Source: Pseudomonas phenolilytica
Lineage (GTDB): Bacteria > Pseudomonadota > Gammaproteobacteria > Pseudomonadales > Pseudomonadaceae
Assembly: GCF_021432765.1 (NCBI RefSeq)
Contig: NZ_CP058908.1
Span: 2,000,001-2,064,000 of the forward strand
Length of the DNA stretch: 64,000 nt
Direction of reading: 5' to 3'
The position numbers and the translations under genes are program-made. Below the pieces are notes generated by a model. That model saw only the letters and a program-made list of their open reading frames with translations, did no database searches and was not told the origin of the DNA. The stretch's first letter is position 1, and every line of letters starts with the position of its first letter. Positions 1 through 9,785 of this stretch are shown here, piece by piece.

Positions 1-1
1 G

Positions 2-508
2 GCGACTTCCAGCAAGAAGGACCGTGCCAAGGGCGCGCTGATCGGTGCGGCAGTCGGTGGCGCGGCCGGTGGTGGCTATGGCTATTACGTCGACACCCAG
101 GAAGCCAAGCTGCGCCAGACGCTGCAGGGCACCGGCGTGCAGGTGCAGCGTGAGGGCGACAACCTGACCCTGATCATGCCGGGCAACATCACCTTCGCCA
201 GCAGCTCGGCGGACATCGCCAGCAACTTCTATCCGACGCTGAATTCGCTGGTACAGGTGTTCAAGGAGTTCGACAAGAACGGTGTGGATATCGTCGGCCA
301 CACCGACAGCACCGGCTCGCTACAGCTGAATCAGGACCTGTCCAACCGTCGCGCGCAGAGCGTGGCGTCCTACCTGATCAGCAACGGCGTGCCGTCCTCG
401 CGCATCTCCGCCTCGGGTGTCGGCCCGAGCCAGCCGGTCGCCAGCAACGACACGGCCGCCGGCCGCGCGCAGAACCGCCGCGTCGAGATCAATCTGCGTC
501 CGCTGTAA
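2..508 (+). CDS. OmpA-family outer-membrane protein, C-terminal part
   Basis: The 5' end lies outside the window; 168 residues are visible. They open with a glycine-zipper stretch (GALIGAAVGGAAGGGYGYY) and continue into a C-terminal OmpA peptidoglycan-binding domain, with the strand-forming NLTLIMPGNITF, the VGHTDSTGS loop, the LSNRRAQSVASYL helix and the terminal NRRVEINL. The Asp and Arg residues expected to hold diaminopimelate are present. Proteins of this glycine-zipper plus OmpA layout (YiaD type) are usually lipoproteins tethering the outer membrane to the wall. A lipobox cannot be checked because the N-terminus is missing. A hairpin follows the stop. Confidence 0.9.
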   Translation, partial: ATSSKKDRAKGALIGAAVGGAAGGGYGYYVDTQEAKLRQTLQGTGVQVQREGDNLTLIMPGNITFASSSADIASNFYPTLNSLVQVFKEFDKNGVDIVGHTDSTGSLQLNQDLSNRRAQSVASYLISNGVPSSRISASGVGPSQPVASNDTAAGRAQNRRVEINLRPL

Positions 509-522
509 CGCCCGCAACATCC

Positions 523-545
523 GGCGGAGCCGCAACGGCTCCGCC
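523..545 (+). terminator. Hairpin after the OmpA-family gene
   Basis: A perfect 9-bp stem (GGCGGAGCC / GGCTCCGCC) with a 5-nt loop lies 14 nt after the stop codon. No T-tract follows, so it may be a 3'-end stabiliser or a weak terminator. Confidence 0.45.
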
Positions 546-660
546 ACTGCCGGAAAGCCGGCGTCATGGAATTCTCCCGCCGTTCGTCGCACGGAACCTC
601 TGTCCGCTTCGTGACTCTCAAGCACTTGAAGCACGCCAGTAATGGCGCAGAGGAGGTCGA

Positions 661-3600
661 ATGGATGATCGTCCCGCTCTCCATTCCCGCAAGCCTTGGC
701 TGCCATTGTTCGTCACGCTGGCGTTGATGGCGGGGCTTGGTGGATGGATCGGCTGGCAATGGCATGCTCAGGAAACGCGCAACCGCATCGAGCAGGAACA
801 GCGCTTCACCTTTGCCGTCGATGACATCGAGCACACGCTGCGCGAGCGCATGCGTGCCTATGAAATGGTCCTGCGCGGCGTGGCCGGTCTGGTCGCGGGT
901 AGCGACAGCGTTTCCCTGGACGATTGGATGCGCGCGGCCGATCAGCTGCAGCTGCAGGATTTCTACCCGGGCATCCAAGCGGTGGCGCTGGCGCGCTATG
1001 CCACCAGCCAGACGGTCGAAGCGCAACTGCAGGCGATCCGCAAATCCGGGCGCGAGCGCTTTCGCATGTATCCACCCGGCGTGCGCGACGAATACTTGAT
1101 CGTCGACTACATCCATCCCGTCGACTGGCGCAACCGTCGGGTGTTGGGGTTCGATCTGTTCAGCGAGACGTTCCGGCGCGAGGCCGCTGCGGCGGCGCGA
1201 GATAGCGGCAATCCGGTCCTGACCGGGCCGTTGCGGCTCAAGCAGGAAACCGAGCAGAACGTGCAGACCGGCGTGCTGCTCTACCTGCCGCTGTACCGTA
1301 CCAACGCGCCGACCACTACCGAGGAGGAGCGACGCAGCGCCTTTGTCGGTACCTTGCATGGCGCCTTCCGGTTGACCGACCTGATGGAAGGCATCCTCGG
1401 TTCGCGCAGCAGCGCGCTGCAACTGCAGCTACGGGACGCCGCTGCACCCGACGTGCCGTTGCTCGCCGGGCGTCGGCCGGCCAATGAGGAGGCCGGCTTC
1501 CAGCGCACGCGCAACATCTACATGTATGGCCGCAGCTGGCAGCTGAAGGTGGCGAGCACGCCCGAGTACGAAGCGGTGCTGCGCCACAGCAATCGCACGT
1601 TCGATCTGGTGTCGCCGCTGCTCGCGGCTGCGCTGTTCTCGCTGCTGATCGGCGGCTATCTCTATCTGCGCGAGCGCGCGTTGCGGGCCAGCCAGCGGTT
1701 GAGCGTGCAGGCGCAGGAACGCGAGGCGCGCTTTCGCCAGCTCATCGAGCAACTGCCGGTGGCCACCCTGCTGTGCAATGCCGCCGGACGTATCGAGCTG
1801 GCCAACCAGAGCGCCGCCAGCCTGCTCGGCTCTAACGCCGGGCTGCTGGCCGGCGAGCGGGTCAGCCGCTACCTGCCGTTCCTGCTGGGCGGCGATTCGC
1901 TGGCCCAACGCAGCGGGCTCCATCAGCAGGAAACCCAGGCGCTGCGCGAGGACGCCAACCCGGTGCCGGTTGCGCTCAGCCTGACCAGTTTCAACCATGA
2001 CGAGGCGCGCTACTACGTGCTCAACCTGCTCGACCTGCAGGCGCGCAAGCGCGACGAAGAGCGATTCCGCAACGTGGTCGAGGCGTCGCCCAATGCCTTC
2101 GTGCTGGTCGACAGCGAAGGACGCATTGTCATGGTCAATCGCCAGACCGAGTTGCTGTTCGGCTATGAGCGCGAGCAGCTGCTCGGCCAGCCGGTCGAAT
2201 TGCTGTTGCCTGAAGCGGCGCGCGAGGCTCACCGCGGGGCTCGCCAGGCATATGTTGCGCATCCCGAACCGCGGCGGATGGGCGGCAACCGCGAGTTGTT
2301 CGGCCGCCATCGCGACGGCAGCCAGGTGCCGGTGGAGATCGGCCTGTCGCCGCTGCGCAGCGGCGACGAGCAATTGGTGCAGGCGGTGATCATCGACATC
2401 AGCCATCGCAAGGCGGCCGAGCGCCGCCTGCGTGACCAGGCCGACCAGCTGGTGGTCGCCAATCGCTACAAGTCGGAATTCCTCGCCAACATGTCCCATG
2501 AGCTGCGCACGCCGCTCAACAGCATCCTGATCCTCAGCGACCAGCTGCGTCAGAACGGCGCCGGCAACCTCACCGACAAGCAGGTACGGCATGCCGACAT
2601 CATCTACCGCGCCGGCCACGATCTGCTGCAGCTGATTAACGACGTGCTCGACCTGGCCAAGATCGAGGCCGGGCACCTGCAGCTCAAGCTCGAGCCGTTG
2701 AATCTGCGCGACCTGTTGGCCGAGACCGAGGCGGCGCTGGCGCCGATGGCGCAGCAGAAGGGCCTGAAGCTGACGCTGGAAGTGGCGTCCAACGTTCCCG
2801 AGCGGCTGGAAAGCGACCGCCTGCGCCTGCGGCAGATACTGCATAACCTGCTGACCAATGCGCTGAAGTTCACCGAGCACGGCGAGGTGCAGGTGCTGGT
2901 GCGTTGCCTTGCGCAGGGCGGCGCGAGTGGTGGCGATACGTTGCAGATCGAGGTGCGCGACACCGGCATCGGCATCGCCCGGGACCAACATGAGCGGATC
3001 TTCCAGGCCTTCCAGCAGATCGATGGCTCGATCAGCCGGCACTACGGGGGTACCGGCCTGGGGCTGGCGATCACCCAGCAGCTGGTGACCGTACTGGGTG
3101 GCCGGATCGAGCTGCAGAGCGAGCCGGGACAGGGTTCGCGCTTCACCGTCGAGCTGCCGCTGCCGGAGCGTCGCCTGGCGCTGCCGGGCACCGAGCGGCC
3201 ACGCGGCGACGAGCCGAGCCTGCTGATTGTCGAGGGCGATGGCGTGTTTGCCGCGCTGCTCGATGAAGTCGGCCAGAGCCACGGCTTCGTCAGTACGCGC
3301 TGCGCCACCGGCAACGAAGGACTGGCGATGCTGCGCGAACGGCGTTTCGCAGCGGTGATTCTCGACATCCTGCTGCCGGATATCAGCGGCTGGCAGGTCT
3401 ATCGCGAGCTGCGCGCCGACGAGCGTTTGCAGGGATTGCCGGTCGCGATCATTTCCAGCGTGCCGCAACCGGGCGACTGGCACGACGATGACGCGCGCTA
3501 CCTGACCAAGCCGGTCGACCGGGTGACGCTCGAACAACTGTTCATCGAGCTGCGCCGCCAGGGCCACAACCCGCTGCGCCTGCTGCTGGTCGAAGGCGAT

Positions 3601-4368
3601 CCGCAGCGGCGACGGGAGATTCGCGACTGTTTCGAGACGCTGGGCTACAGCGTGACGGCCACCGGGCACAGTGAGTCGGCGCGCCTGGCGTTCGCCGAGC
3701 AGGCGTTCAGTGCGCTGGCTATCGATTTCGATCTGGCCGATGGCAACGGCCTGGAGCTGCTCGAGGCGCTCGAGCGCCTGCGGCCGCTGCAGGGCATGCT
3801 GGTGCTGGTGAGCAGCCAGGCACCGCTGGACGATGAGCAGCTACAGCGTCTGCGGCGCTATTCGGCGGTGCTGCTGGCGAAATCCGACAGCCCCGAGCGC
3901 ATCGGCGAGTTGGTGCGCCAGGCCTCGGCGACGGAGAGGTCCGAGACGATGCACCAGACTCCGCGCCCGGAACTGGGTCGTCAGGTGCTGCTGGTCGGCG
4001 ACGACGTGCGGCTGATCTATTCGCTCAGTGCCGATCTCGATCAGCTGGGCCTGCAGGTTGAGCCGGTGACCAGTGCCGAGTCGGCGCTGGCACGGTTTGC
4101 CGAGGGTGCCTTCGATCTGGTGCTGCTGGACATGAGCCGAGCGGACGCAGAAGGTGTGATGTTGCCCGCCGCGCTCAAGGGCGAACACGGCTGCCAGGTG
4201 CCGATCATCGCCCTGGTCGAGGATGCCGGCGAGGAGCAGCGCCAGCGCTGTCTGGCGCTCGGCGCCGATGATGTGCTGGCCAAACCCGTGGAGCGCGCCG
4301 CGTTGGCGACGCTGTTGCAGCACTGGCTGGGCCTGCAGGCGGAGCAGGGCAAGGCTGAAGAGGAGTAG
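661..4368 (+). CDS. CHASE-domain hybrid sensor histidine kinase with three receiver domains
   Basis: A 1235-residue membrane hybrid kinase. Order: transmembrane segment (about 13-33), periplasmic CHASE-type sensor (about 60-280), second transmembrane segment (about 319-336), two PAS domains (about 350-590), HisKA with the phospho-acceptor His613 in MSHELRTPLNS, HATPase_c (N box LLTNALKFT, G boxes DTGIGI and GGTGLGL), then three receiver domains with likely phospho-acceptors Asp902, Asp1022 and Asp1157. The middle receiver looks degenerate: its conserved Lys is followed by Ser rather than Pro. The start has GGAGG 5 nt upstream. The next gene is a REC-GGDEF-EAL protein 104 nt downstream on the same strand, a likely output partner. 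The ligand cannot be read from sequence. Confidence 0.9.
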   Translation: MDDRPALHSRKPWLPLFVTLALMAGLGGWIGWQWHAQETRNRIEQEQRFTFAVDDIEHTLRERMRAYEMVLRGVAGLVAGSDSVSLDDWMRAADQLQLQDFYPGIQAVALARYATSQTVEAQLQAIRKSGRERFRMYPPGVRDEYLIVDYIHPVDWRNRRVLGFDLFSETFRREAAAAARDSGNPVLTGPLRLKQETEQNVQTGVLLYLPLYRTNAPTTTEEERRSAFVGTLHGAFRLTDLMEGILGSRSSALQLQLRDAAAPDVPLLAGRRPANEEAGFQRTRNIYMYGRSWQLKVASTPEYEAVLRHSNRTFDLVSPLLAAALFSLLIGGYLYLRERALRASQRLSVQAQEREARFRQLIEQLPVATLLCNAAGRIELANQSAASLLGSNAGLLAGERVSRYLPFLLGGDSLAQRSGLHQQETQALREDANPVPVALSLTSFNHDEARYYVLNLLDLQARKRDEERFRNVVEASPNAFVLVDSEGRIVMVNRQTELLFGYEREQLLGQPVELLLPEAAREAHRGARQAYVAHPEPRRMGGNRELFGRHRDGSQVPVEIGLSPLRSGDEQLVQAVIIDISHRKAAERRLRDQADQLVVANRYKSEFLANMSHELRTPLNSILILSDQLRQNGAGNLTDKQVRHADIIYRAGHDLLQLINDVLDLAKIEAGHLQLKLEPLNLRDLLAETEAALAPMAQQKGLKLTLEVASNVPERLESDRLRLRQILHNLLTNALKFTEHGEVQVLVRCLAQGGASGGDTLQIEVRDTGIGIARDQHERIFQAFQQIDGSISRHYGGTGLGLAITQQLVTVLGGRIELQSEPGQGSRFTVELPLPERRLALPGTERPRGDEPSLLIVEGDGVFAALLDEVGQSHGFVSTRCATGNEGLAMLRERRFAAVILDILLPDISGWQVYRELRADERLQGLPVAIISSVPQPGDWHDDDARYLTKPVDRVTLEQLFIELRRQGHNPLRLLLVEGDPQRRREIRDCFETLGYSVTATGHSESARLAFAEQAFSALAIDFDLADGNGLELLEALERLRPLQGMLVLVSSQAPLDDEQLQRLRRYSAVLLAKSDSPERIGELVRQASATERSETMHQTPRPELGRQVLLVGDDVRLIYSLSADLDQLGLQVEPVTSAESALARFAEGAFDLVLLDMSRADAEGVMLPAALKGEHGCQVPIIALVEDAGEEQRQRCLALGADDVLAKPVERAALATLLQHWLGLQAEQGKAEEE

Positions 4369-4472
4369 GGGAGCGGTGGGAGTAGACGCTGGATTGGCCG
4401 CAAACAGGTACGGCGCCGTGACGCGCGAGGGTGCCCGCGTGCACGTGCGCACAGCGATGCGGGAGGGCTTCT

Positions 4473-6596
4473 ATGGGCCGAGCGCAGCTTAGAACGCAGC
4501 CGCGCAGCCGCACGCTGCTGGTGGTGGATGATCGCGAGGCCAATCTGGTCGCGATGGAGGCCCTGCTCGGCGACGGCGACTGGCAGGTGCACAGCGTCAA
4601 TTCCGGCGAGGCGGCGCTCAAGGCGCTGCTCGAACTGGACGTCGAGCTGGTCCTGCTGGACGTGCAAATGCCCGGCATGGATGGCTTCGAGGTCGCCCGG
4701 CTGATGCGCGGCAGCCCGCATACGCGCTACACGCCGATCATTTTCGTTTCGGCCATCGCGCACACCCGCGAGTCGGTGCTGCGCGGCTACGCCAGCGGCG
4801 CGGTGGATTTCATTCTCAAACCGTTCGATCCACAGGTGCTCAAGCACAAGATCAACACGCTGCTGGCACACGAACACAACCGTCGCGACCTGCAGTTGCT
4901 TTCCCAGCAGCTCGACAGTGCCCGGGCCTTCAACGCCTCGGTGCTGAGCAACGCCGCCGAGGGCATCCTGGTGGTGGGTGAGGACGGCTATGTCACGTTC
5001 GCCAATCCGGCCATCGCCGAGATGCTGCACGCCCGCGTGGAGGACCTGCAGGGCACCGCGCTGCTGGCGCATCTGGCGGTGCCCGAGGTGGGCGTGCCGT
5101 GGCGCGAGTCGGAGTTCTACGAGCACTGGCGCAACGGCGCGACCTACCGTCTGCACGAGGCGCAGCTCTACAAGAGCGACGGCTCGACGCTGCCGGTGGC
5201 GCTGTCCAGCTCGCCGTTGCCACGCCAGCAACGCTCGATGGTGGTCATTGCGCTGGATATGTCGGTGGTTCGCAACCTGCACGTGCAGCTGGAGACCCAG
5301 GCGGTGACCGACTCGCTGACCGGGCTGCTCAATCGCCGCGGTTTCCACCAGGCGCTGGAGTCGGCGCTGGCGCGGGTCGACCGCAACGGCAAGCGCATGG
5401 CGATCCTGTACATCGACCTGGACGGCTTCAAGCGCATCAACGATTCACTCGGTCACGACGCCGGCGACGAGATCCTCTGCAAGGTGGCGCGGCTGTTGGA
5501 AACCTGCATGCGGCCCTACGACATCATCGCGCGCATGGGCGGCGACGAATTCACCGCGCTGCTGGACTCGCTCGATCATCCGGAAGATGCGGCGCGCGTG
5601 GCGGAGAAGCTCATCGAGCTGATCTCGGTGCGTCACCGTGTCGAAGGCACCGAGGTCACCCTGGGCGCGAGCATCGGCATCGCGCATTTTCCCGACAGCG
5701 GGCAGAGCGTCGACGAGCTGCTGCGCTCGGCGGACATGGCCATGTACGAGGCCAAGCGTGCCGGGCGCCGACAGTATCGCTTCTTCTCCGACGAGATGAA
5801 CGGCCGCGCCCACACCCGCCTGATGATGGAGGAGAACCTGCGCAGCGCCATCGAACGCAACGATTTTGAGCTGGCCTACCAGCCGCAGATCATGCTCGAG
5901 AGCGGCCGGCTGCGTGGTTTCGAGGCATTGCTGCGCTGGCCCAACGGGCAGAGCGGGCAGGTCGAGCCGGGGGTGTTCATTCCGCTGCTGGAGGAGACGC
6001 GGCTGATCGAGCGAGTCGGCGACTGGGTGCTGCGCGAGGCCCTGAATCAGCATCGCCTGTGGCCGCAGGCGCTCGACGAAGGGCTGATTCTCAGCGTCAA
6101 CGTCAGCCCGGTGCAGTTTGCCCGCGCCGGCCTGCTGGATAGCCTCCAGCGCCTGCTCGACGAGTACCAGCTGCTGCCGGCGCAGCTCGAGCTGGAGGTC
6201 ACCGAAGGCACGTTGATGCAGGATCTGGAGCAGAGCTGCGACAAGCTGCGGCGCCTGCGCAAGCTGGGGGTGCGCGTGGCGATCGACGATTTCGGCACCG
6301 GCTATTCGTCACTGGCCTACCTGCGCCACTTCGAGCTGGACACGCTGAAGATCGATCGCTTGTTCATCACCAACATGCTTGACTCTCCACGCGATGCGGC
6401 GGTGGTCAATGCCATCATCGACCTGGGACGCAACCTGGGGCTGGAGGTGATTGCCGAAGGCGTCGAGAGCCTGGCGCAGCGCGAGTGGCTGCTCGCCAAT
6501 GGCTGCGATGTGATGCAGGGTTTCCTGGTCTCGCCGGCGGTCGCCCCGGCACAGGCAACCGCCTTTCCGGCGCGGGTGAGCTGGGAGTCGTGCTGA
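4473..6596 (+). CDS. Response regulator with PAS, GGDEF and EAL domains (c-di-GMP turnover)
   Basis: 707 residues: receiver domain (about 8-125) with phospho-acceptor Asp63 in LLDVQMPGMDG, PAS domain (about 145-265), GGDEF domain with intact MGGDEF at residues 356-360, and EAL domain with EALLRW at 484-489, DDFGTGYSSL, EVTEG and EGVES. Both catalytic signatures are intact, so the protein could make and break c-di-GMP; which activity dominates cannot be told from sequence. ATG 4473 is preferred over the upstream in-frame start at 4431 because GGGAGGG lies just before it. Placed behind the hybrid kinase, it probably receives phosphate from it (inference). Confidence 0.92.
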   Translation: MGRAQLRTQPRSRTLLVVDDREANLVAMEALLGDGDWQVHSVNSGEAALKALLELDVELVLLDVQMPGMDGFEVARLMRGSPHTRYTPIIFVSAIAHTRESVLRGYASGAVDFILKPFDPQVLKHKINTLLAHEHNRRDLQLLSQQLDSARAFNASVLSNAAEGILVVGEDGYVTFANPAIAEMLHARVEDLQGTALLAHLAVPEVGVPWRESEFYEHWRNGATYRLHEAQLYKSDGSTLPVALSSSPLPRQQRSMVVIALDMSVVRNLHVQLETQAVTDSLTGLLNRRGFHQALESALARVDRNGKRMAILYIDLDGFKRINDSLGHDAGDEILCKVARLLETCMRPYDIIARMGGDEFTALLDSLDHPEDAARVAEKLIELISVRHRVEGTEVTLGASIGIAHFPDSGQSVDELLRSADMAMYEAKRAGRRQYRFFSDEMNGRAHTRLMMEENLRSAIERNDFELAYQPQIMLESGRLRGFEALLRWPNGQSGQVEPGVFIPLLEETRLIERVGDWVLREALNQHRLWPQALDEGLILSVNVSPVQFARAGLLDSLQRLLDEYQLLPAQLELEVTEGTLMQDLEQSCDKLRRLRKLGVRVAIDDFGTGYSSLAYLRHFELDTLKIDRLFITNMLDSPRDAAVVNAIIDLGRNLGLEVIAEGVESLAQREWLLANGCDVMQGFLVSPAVAPAQATAFPARVSWESC

Positions 6597-6603
6597 GACC
6601 GCC

Positions 6604-7509
6604 TCAGCGCGGCGGGAATTGCGCGTGCAGGCTGGCCAGCTGGGCATCCTTGGCGGTCCACAACTGGTTGACCCACTGCTGGAACGCCAGCCGATACGCC
6701 TCGTCCTGATCGTAATTGCGGCCGAGAAACTCGCCCGGAATCTCCCGTCGTTCGATGCGCAGCACCACCTGGCGGATGCGTCCGGCGAGCAGGTCCCAGA
6801 AGCTGGGGCGACCGTCGGGATAGTGGATGGTGATGTCGATCAGTGCGCTCAGCTGTTCGCCCATCGCGTCGACCACGAAGGCGATGCCGCCAGCGCGCGG
6901 CTTGAGCAGGTGGCGGAACGGCGAGTCCTGCTGGTCGTGCTTGGCGGGTGTGAAACGCGTGCCTTCGAGGAAGTTGAACACCGACACCGGATTGGTGCGG
7001 TAGCGCTCGCAGGCGCGGCGGGTGGTGGCGAGGTCCTCGCCGCGTTTTTCCGGGTGCTTGGCCAGGTATTCCTTGCTGAAGCGCTTCATGAAGGGGAACT
7101 CCAGCGCCCACCAGCACAGACCGATGACCGGCACCCAGATCAATTCCTGCTTGAGGAAGAACTTGAGGATCGGCATGCGGCGGCTGAGCTGGTACTGCAG
7201 CACCAGAATGTCGGCCCAGCTCTGATGGTTGCTGGTGACCAGATACGAATGGTGCATGTCGACCAGCTCGCGGCCTTGGACATTCCAGTCGATGGTCCGC
7301 GCCAGGTTCATCCAGAAGCTGTTCACCGACATCCAGGATTCAGCGATCCAGTGCATGCCGTAGCGCAGCGTGCGCTGGATCGGCGCGAAGGGCAGCACCA
7401 GCTTGAGCAGGGCGAGGGCGAACAGTGGCCAGCACCAGAACAGGGTATTGAGCGCGAGGATAAGCGCGGAAAGTACGCCGCGCAGCGGCGCGGGAAGAAA
7501 GCTAAGCAT
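6604..7509 (-). CDS. PlsC/YihG-type membrane acyltransferase
   Basis: 301 residues with an N-terminal hydrophobic segment (about 10-40), the HX4D catalytic motif NHQSWAD (His95, Asp100) and the EGTRFT acceptor-binding motif. These define the 1-acylglycerol-3-phosphate acyltransferase superfamily; the layout resembles E. coli YihG, whose in vivo substrate role is minor. ATG 7509 is chosen over an upstream TTG at 7545. It converges on the GGDEF-EAL gene with only 7 nt between stops. The acyl donor and acceptor are unknown. Confidence 0.82.
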   Translation of the reverse strand: MLSFLPAPLRGVLSALILALNTLFWCWPLFALALLKLVLPFAPIQRTLRYGMHWIAESWMSVNSFWMNLARTIDWNVQGRELVDMHHSYLVTSNHQSWADILVLQYQLSRRMPILKFFLKQELIWVPVIGLCWWALEFPFMKRFSKEYLAKHPEKRGEDLATTRRACERYRTNPVSVFNFLEGTRFTPAKHDQQDSPFRHLLKPRAGGIAFVVDAMGEQLSALIDITIHYPDGRPSFWDLLAGRIRQVVLRIERREIPGEFLGRNYDQDEAYRLAFQQWVNQLWTAKDAQLASLHAQFPPR

Positions 7510-7590
7510 GGCTGGCTCATCGATACGGCTGAGTCGAGTCGCCAAGAGTAGCGATTATGCAGGCATCTGTAACTATCTGAAGTGACAGTA

Positions 7591-7625
7591 AAAAGCCCGC
7601 CCGCGCGAGGCGCGGGCGGGCTTTT
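7591..7625 (-). terminator. Rho-independent terminator after pta
   Basis: A perfect 15-bp stem (AAAAGCCCGCCCGCG and its complement) around a 5-nt loop, with A/T tails on both sides. It ends the ackA-pta transcript on the minus strand. Confidence 0.9.
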
Positions 7626-7638
7626 TGGGGCGCGGACG

Positions 7639-9735
7639 TCAGGCTTTCCGGTTGGCCGCCTGCAGTGCGGTGAGGGCGATGGTGAAGACGATGTCCTCGA
7701 CCAGCGCGCCGCGCGACAGGTCGTTCACCGGCTTGGCCAGGCCCTGCAGCATCGGGCCGACGCTGAGGCAGTTGGCGTTGCGCTGCACAGCCTTGTAGGT
7801 GGTGTTGCCGGTGTTCAGGTCGGGGAAGATGAACACGGTGGCCTGGCCGGCGACCTTGCTGTCCGGCGCCTTCTGCTTGCCGACGCTGAGTACCGAGGCG
7901 GCGTCGTACTGCAGCGGGCCGTCGATCGGCAGCTGCGGTGCGCGCTGTTGGGCGATGCGGGTGGCTTCGGCGACCTTCTCCACCTCGGCACCACTGCCGG
8001 AGCTGCCGGTGGAGTAGCTGATCATCGCCACGCGCTGCGGCACGCCGAGGGCGGCGGCCGATTCGGCACTTTGCAGGGCGATCTCGGCCAGTTCGGTGGC
8101 GCTCGGATTCGGGTTCACCGCGCAGTCGCCATAGACCAGCACCTGATCCGGCAGCAGCATGAAGAACACCGAGGACACCAGGCTGTAGCCCGGCGCGGTC
8201 TTGATCAGCTGCAGGGCCGGGCGGATGGTGTTGGCTGTGGTGTGCACGGCGCCGGAAACCAGGCCGTCCACCTCATCCAGCGCCAGCATCATGGTGCCGA
8301 GTACGACGGTGTCCTTGAGCTGCTCGCGCGCATCTTCGGGCGTCAGGCCCTTGGCCTTGCGCATTTCGCACATCGGCTCGACGTAGCGGTTGGCGATCAG
8401 ATCCGGATCGAGGATTTCCAGGCTGGCAGGCAGGTTGATGCCCTGCTCGTGGGCGACCTGCTCGACTTCGGCCGGCTTGGCCAGCAGCACACAGCGGGCG
8501 ATGCCGCGCTCCTGACAGATGGCCGCGGCGCGAATGGTGCGCGGCTCGTTGCCTTCCGGCAGGACGATGCGCTTGTTCGCGTCTTGCGCACGCTTGACCA
8601 GTTGATAGCGAAACGCAGCCGGCGACAGACGCGGCTCGGCACGCGGGACGCTGCAGCGGGTGTGCAGGAATTCGGGGTGCAGGTGCTTGGCGATGTAATC
8701 GGTGACCAGGCTGGCGCGCTCGATGTCGTCCGACGGGGTTTCCTTGTTCAGGCCGAACAGGTTGTTGGCCGTGTCATAGGAGTTGGTGCTCACCATCATC
8801 ACCGGCAGGCCACCGGCCAGTGCGGTCTTGCACAGTTCGAGAATGCGCGGGTCCGGCGTGAAGTCGCCGGTCAGCAGCAGGCCGGCGAGCTTCTCGCCGT
8901 TGAGCGAGGCCAGGCTGGCGGCGAGGATGATGTCGTCGCGGTCGCCGGGCGTCACCACCAGTACGCCGGAGCGCAGCAGCTGCACGGTGTTCGGCACGGC
9001 GCGGGCGCACAGCACGATCTTGCCGACGCGGCGCTGATCAGCTTCGCCGGCGTTGAGCACCTGCGCACCGAGCAGTTCGACGATGTCACGGGTACGCAGC
9101 GCGTTGAGTTCTTCGGCGAAGGGAATAGCGCCGAGCAGCTGGAAGTCGGAGCTGCCGAGCAGCGGCAGATGTTCCTTGAGGCGCTCGACGAAGGCCGGCA
9201 CGCCGTCCTCGCTCTTGACCTTGTTGAGGATCACGCCGAGCACCTTCGGGTCCTTGGCGCCGCCGAATTGCTGCGCCTGGATCTCGATGCGCTCGGCCAT
9301 GCGCTTGATGCTGTCCTTGCCCTGGGCGGCGATCAGGATGATCTCGGCGTCCAGGCTCTTGGCCAGCTGGGTGTTGATGCGCGAGGTGTAGTCGGAGCTG
9401 GTGGTCGGCACCATGCCTTCGACGATGACCACGTCCTTGCCGGCAGCGGCCTGCTGGAAGCGGCTGACCACTTCCTCGAGCATCAGGTCCAGCTCGCCGT
9501 CGGCCAGCTGGCGCTCGACCTGTTCCAGCGCCAGCGGTTCGGGCGAGGGCAGGTTGAGGGTCTTTTCGACGAGGATGCAGGAGCGCTCACGGCCCTGGTC
9601 GACCGGGAAGGGTTGTGCGATCGGTTTGAAGAAACCGACCTTCAGGCCGGCGCCTTCGAGCGTGCGAATCAGGCCGAGGCTGATGGAGTTCAGACCGCCG
9701 CCGAAACCGGTTGGGGCTAGAAACAGAGTGTGCAT
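7639..9735 (-). CDS. pta: Phosphate acetyltransferase
   Basis: 698 residues. Makes acetyl phosphate from acetyl-CoA and phosphate, or runs in reverse for acetate use. The N-terminal half is the P-loop-like BioD/DRTGG part found in long Pta enzymes (it starts MHTLFLAPTGFGGGLNS); the C-terminal third is the catalytic PTA domain with STGSSGSGAEVEKV and FPDLNTGNTTYKAVQR. The full length is typical of the gammaproteobacterial enzyme. AAGGAG sits 6 nt before the ATG. It lies downstream of ackA on the same strand, separated by a strong hairpin. Confidence 0.97.
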   Translation of the reverse strand: MHTLFLAPTGFGGGLNSISLGLIRTLEGAGLKVGFFKPIAQPFPVDQGRERSCILVEKTLNLPSPEPLALEQVERQLADGELDLMLEEVVSRFQQAAAGKDVVIVEGMVPTTSSDYTSRINTQLAKSLDAEIILIAAQGKDSIKRMAERIEIQAQQFGGAKDPKVLGVILNKVKSEDGVPAFVERLKEHLPLLGSSDFQLLGAIPFAEELNALRTRDIVELLGAQVLNAGEADQRRVGKIVLCARAVPNTVQLLRSGVLVVTPGDRDDIILAASLASLNGEKLAGLLLTGDFTPDPRILELCKTALAGGLPVMMVSTNSYDTANNLFGLNKETPSDDIERASLVTDYIAKHLHPEFLHTRCSVPRAEPRLSPAAFRYQLVKRAQDANKRIVLPEGNEPRTIRAAAICQERGIARCVLLAKPAEVEQVAHEQGINLPASLEILDPDLIANRYVEPMCEMRKAKGLTPEDAREQLKDTVVLGTMMLALDEVDGLVSGAVHTTANTIRPALQLIKTAPGYSLVSSVFFMLLPDQVLVYGDCAVNPNPSATELAEIALQSAESAAALGVPQRVAMISYSTGSSGSGAEVEKVAEATRIAQQRAPQLPIDGPLQYDAASVLSVGKQKAPDSKVAGQATVFIFPDLNTGNTTYKAVQRNANCLSVGPMLQGLAKPVNDLSRGALVEDIVFTIALTALQAANRKA

Positions 9736-9785
9736 GGGTTCTCCTTCAGGGGAGCGGGGAGCTCTGGCTGCAGAATGCGGGGCCG

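Noticed and set aside
7582..9720. A long plus-strand frame opposite pta (and similar ones opposite the hybrid kinase, fumA, phoH-like, algA and purL genes)
   Set aside because: In GC-rich genes with G/C-ending codons the opposite strand often stays open. These frames are Gln/His/Arg/Ala-rich, lack domains and ribosome sites, and mirror well-supported genes.
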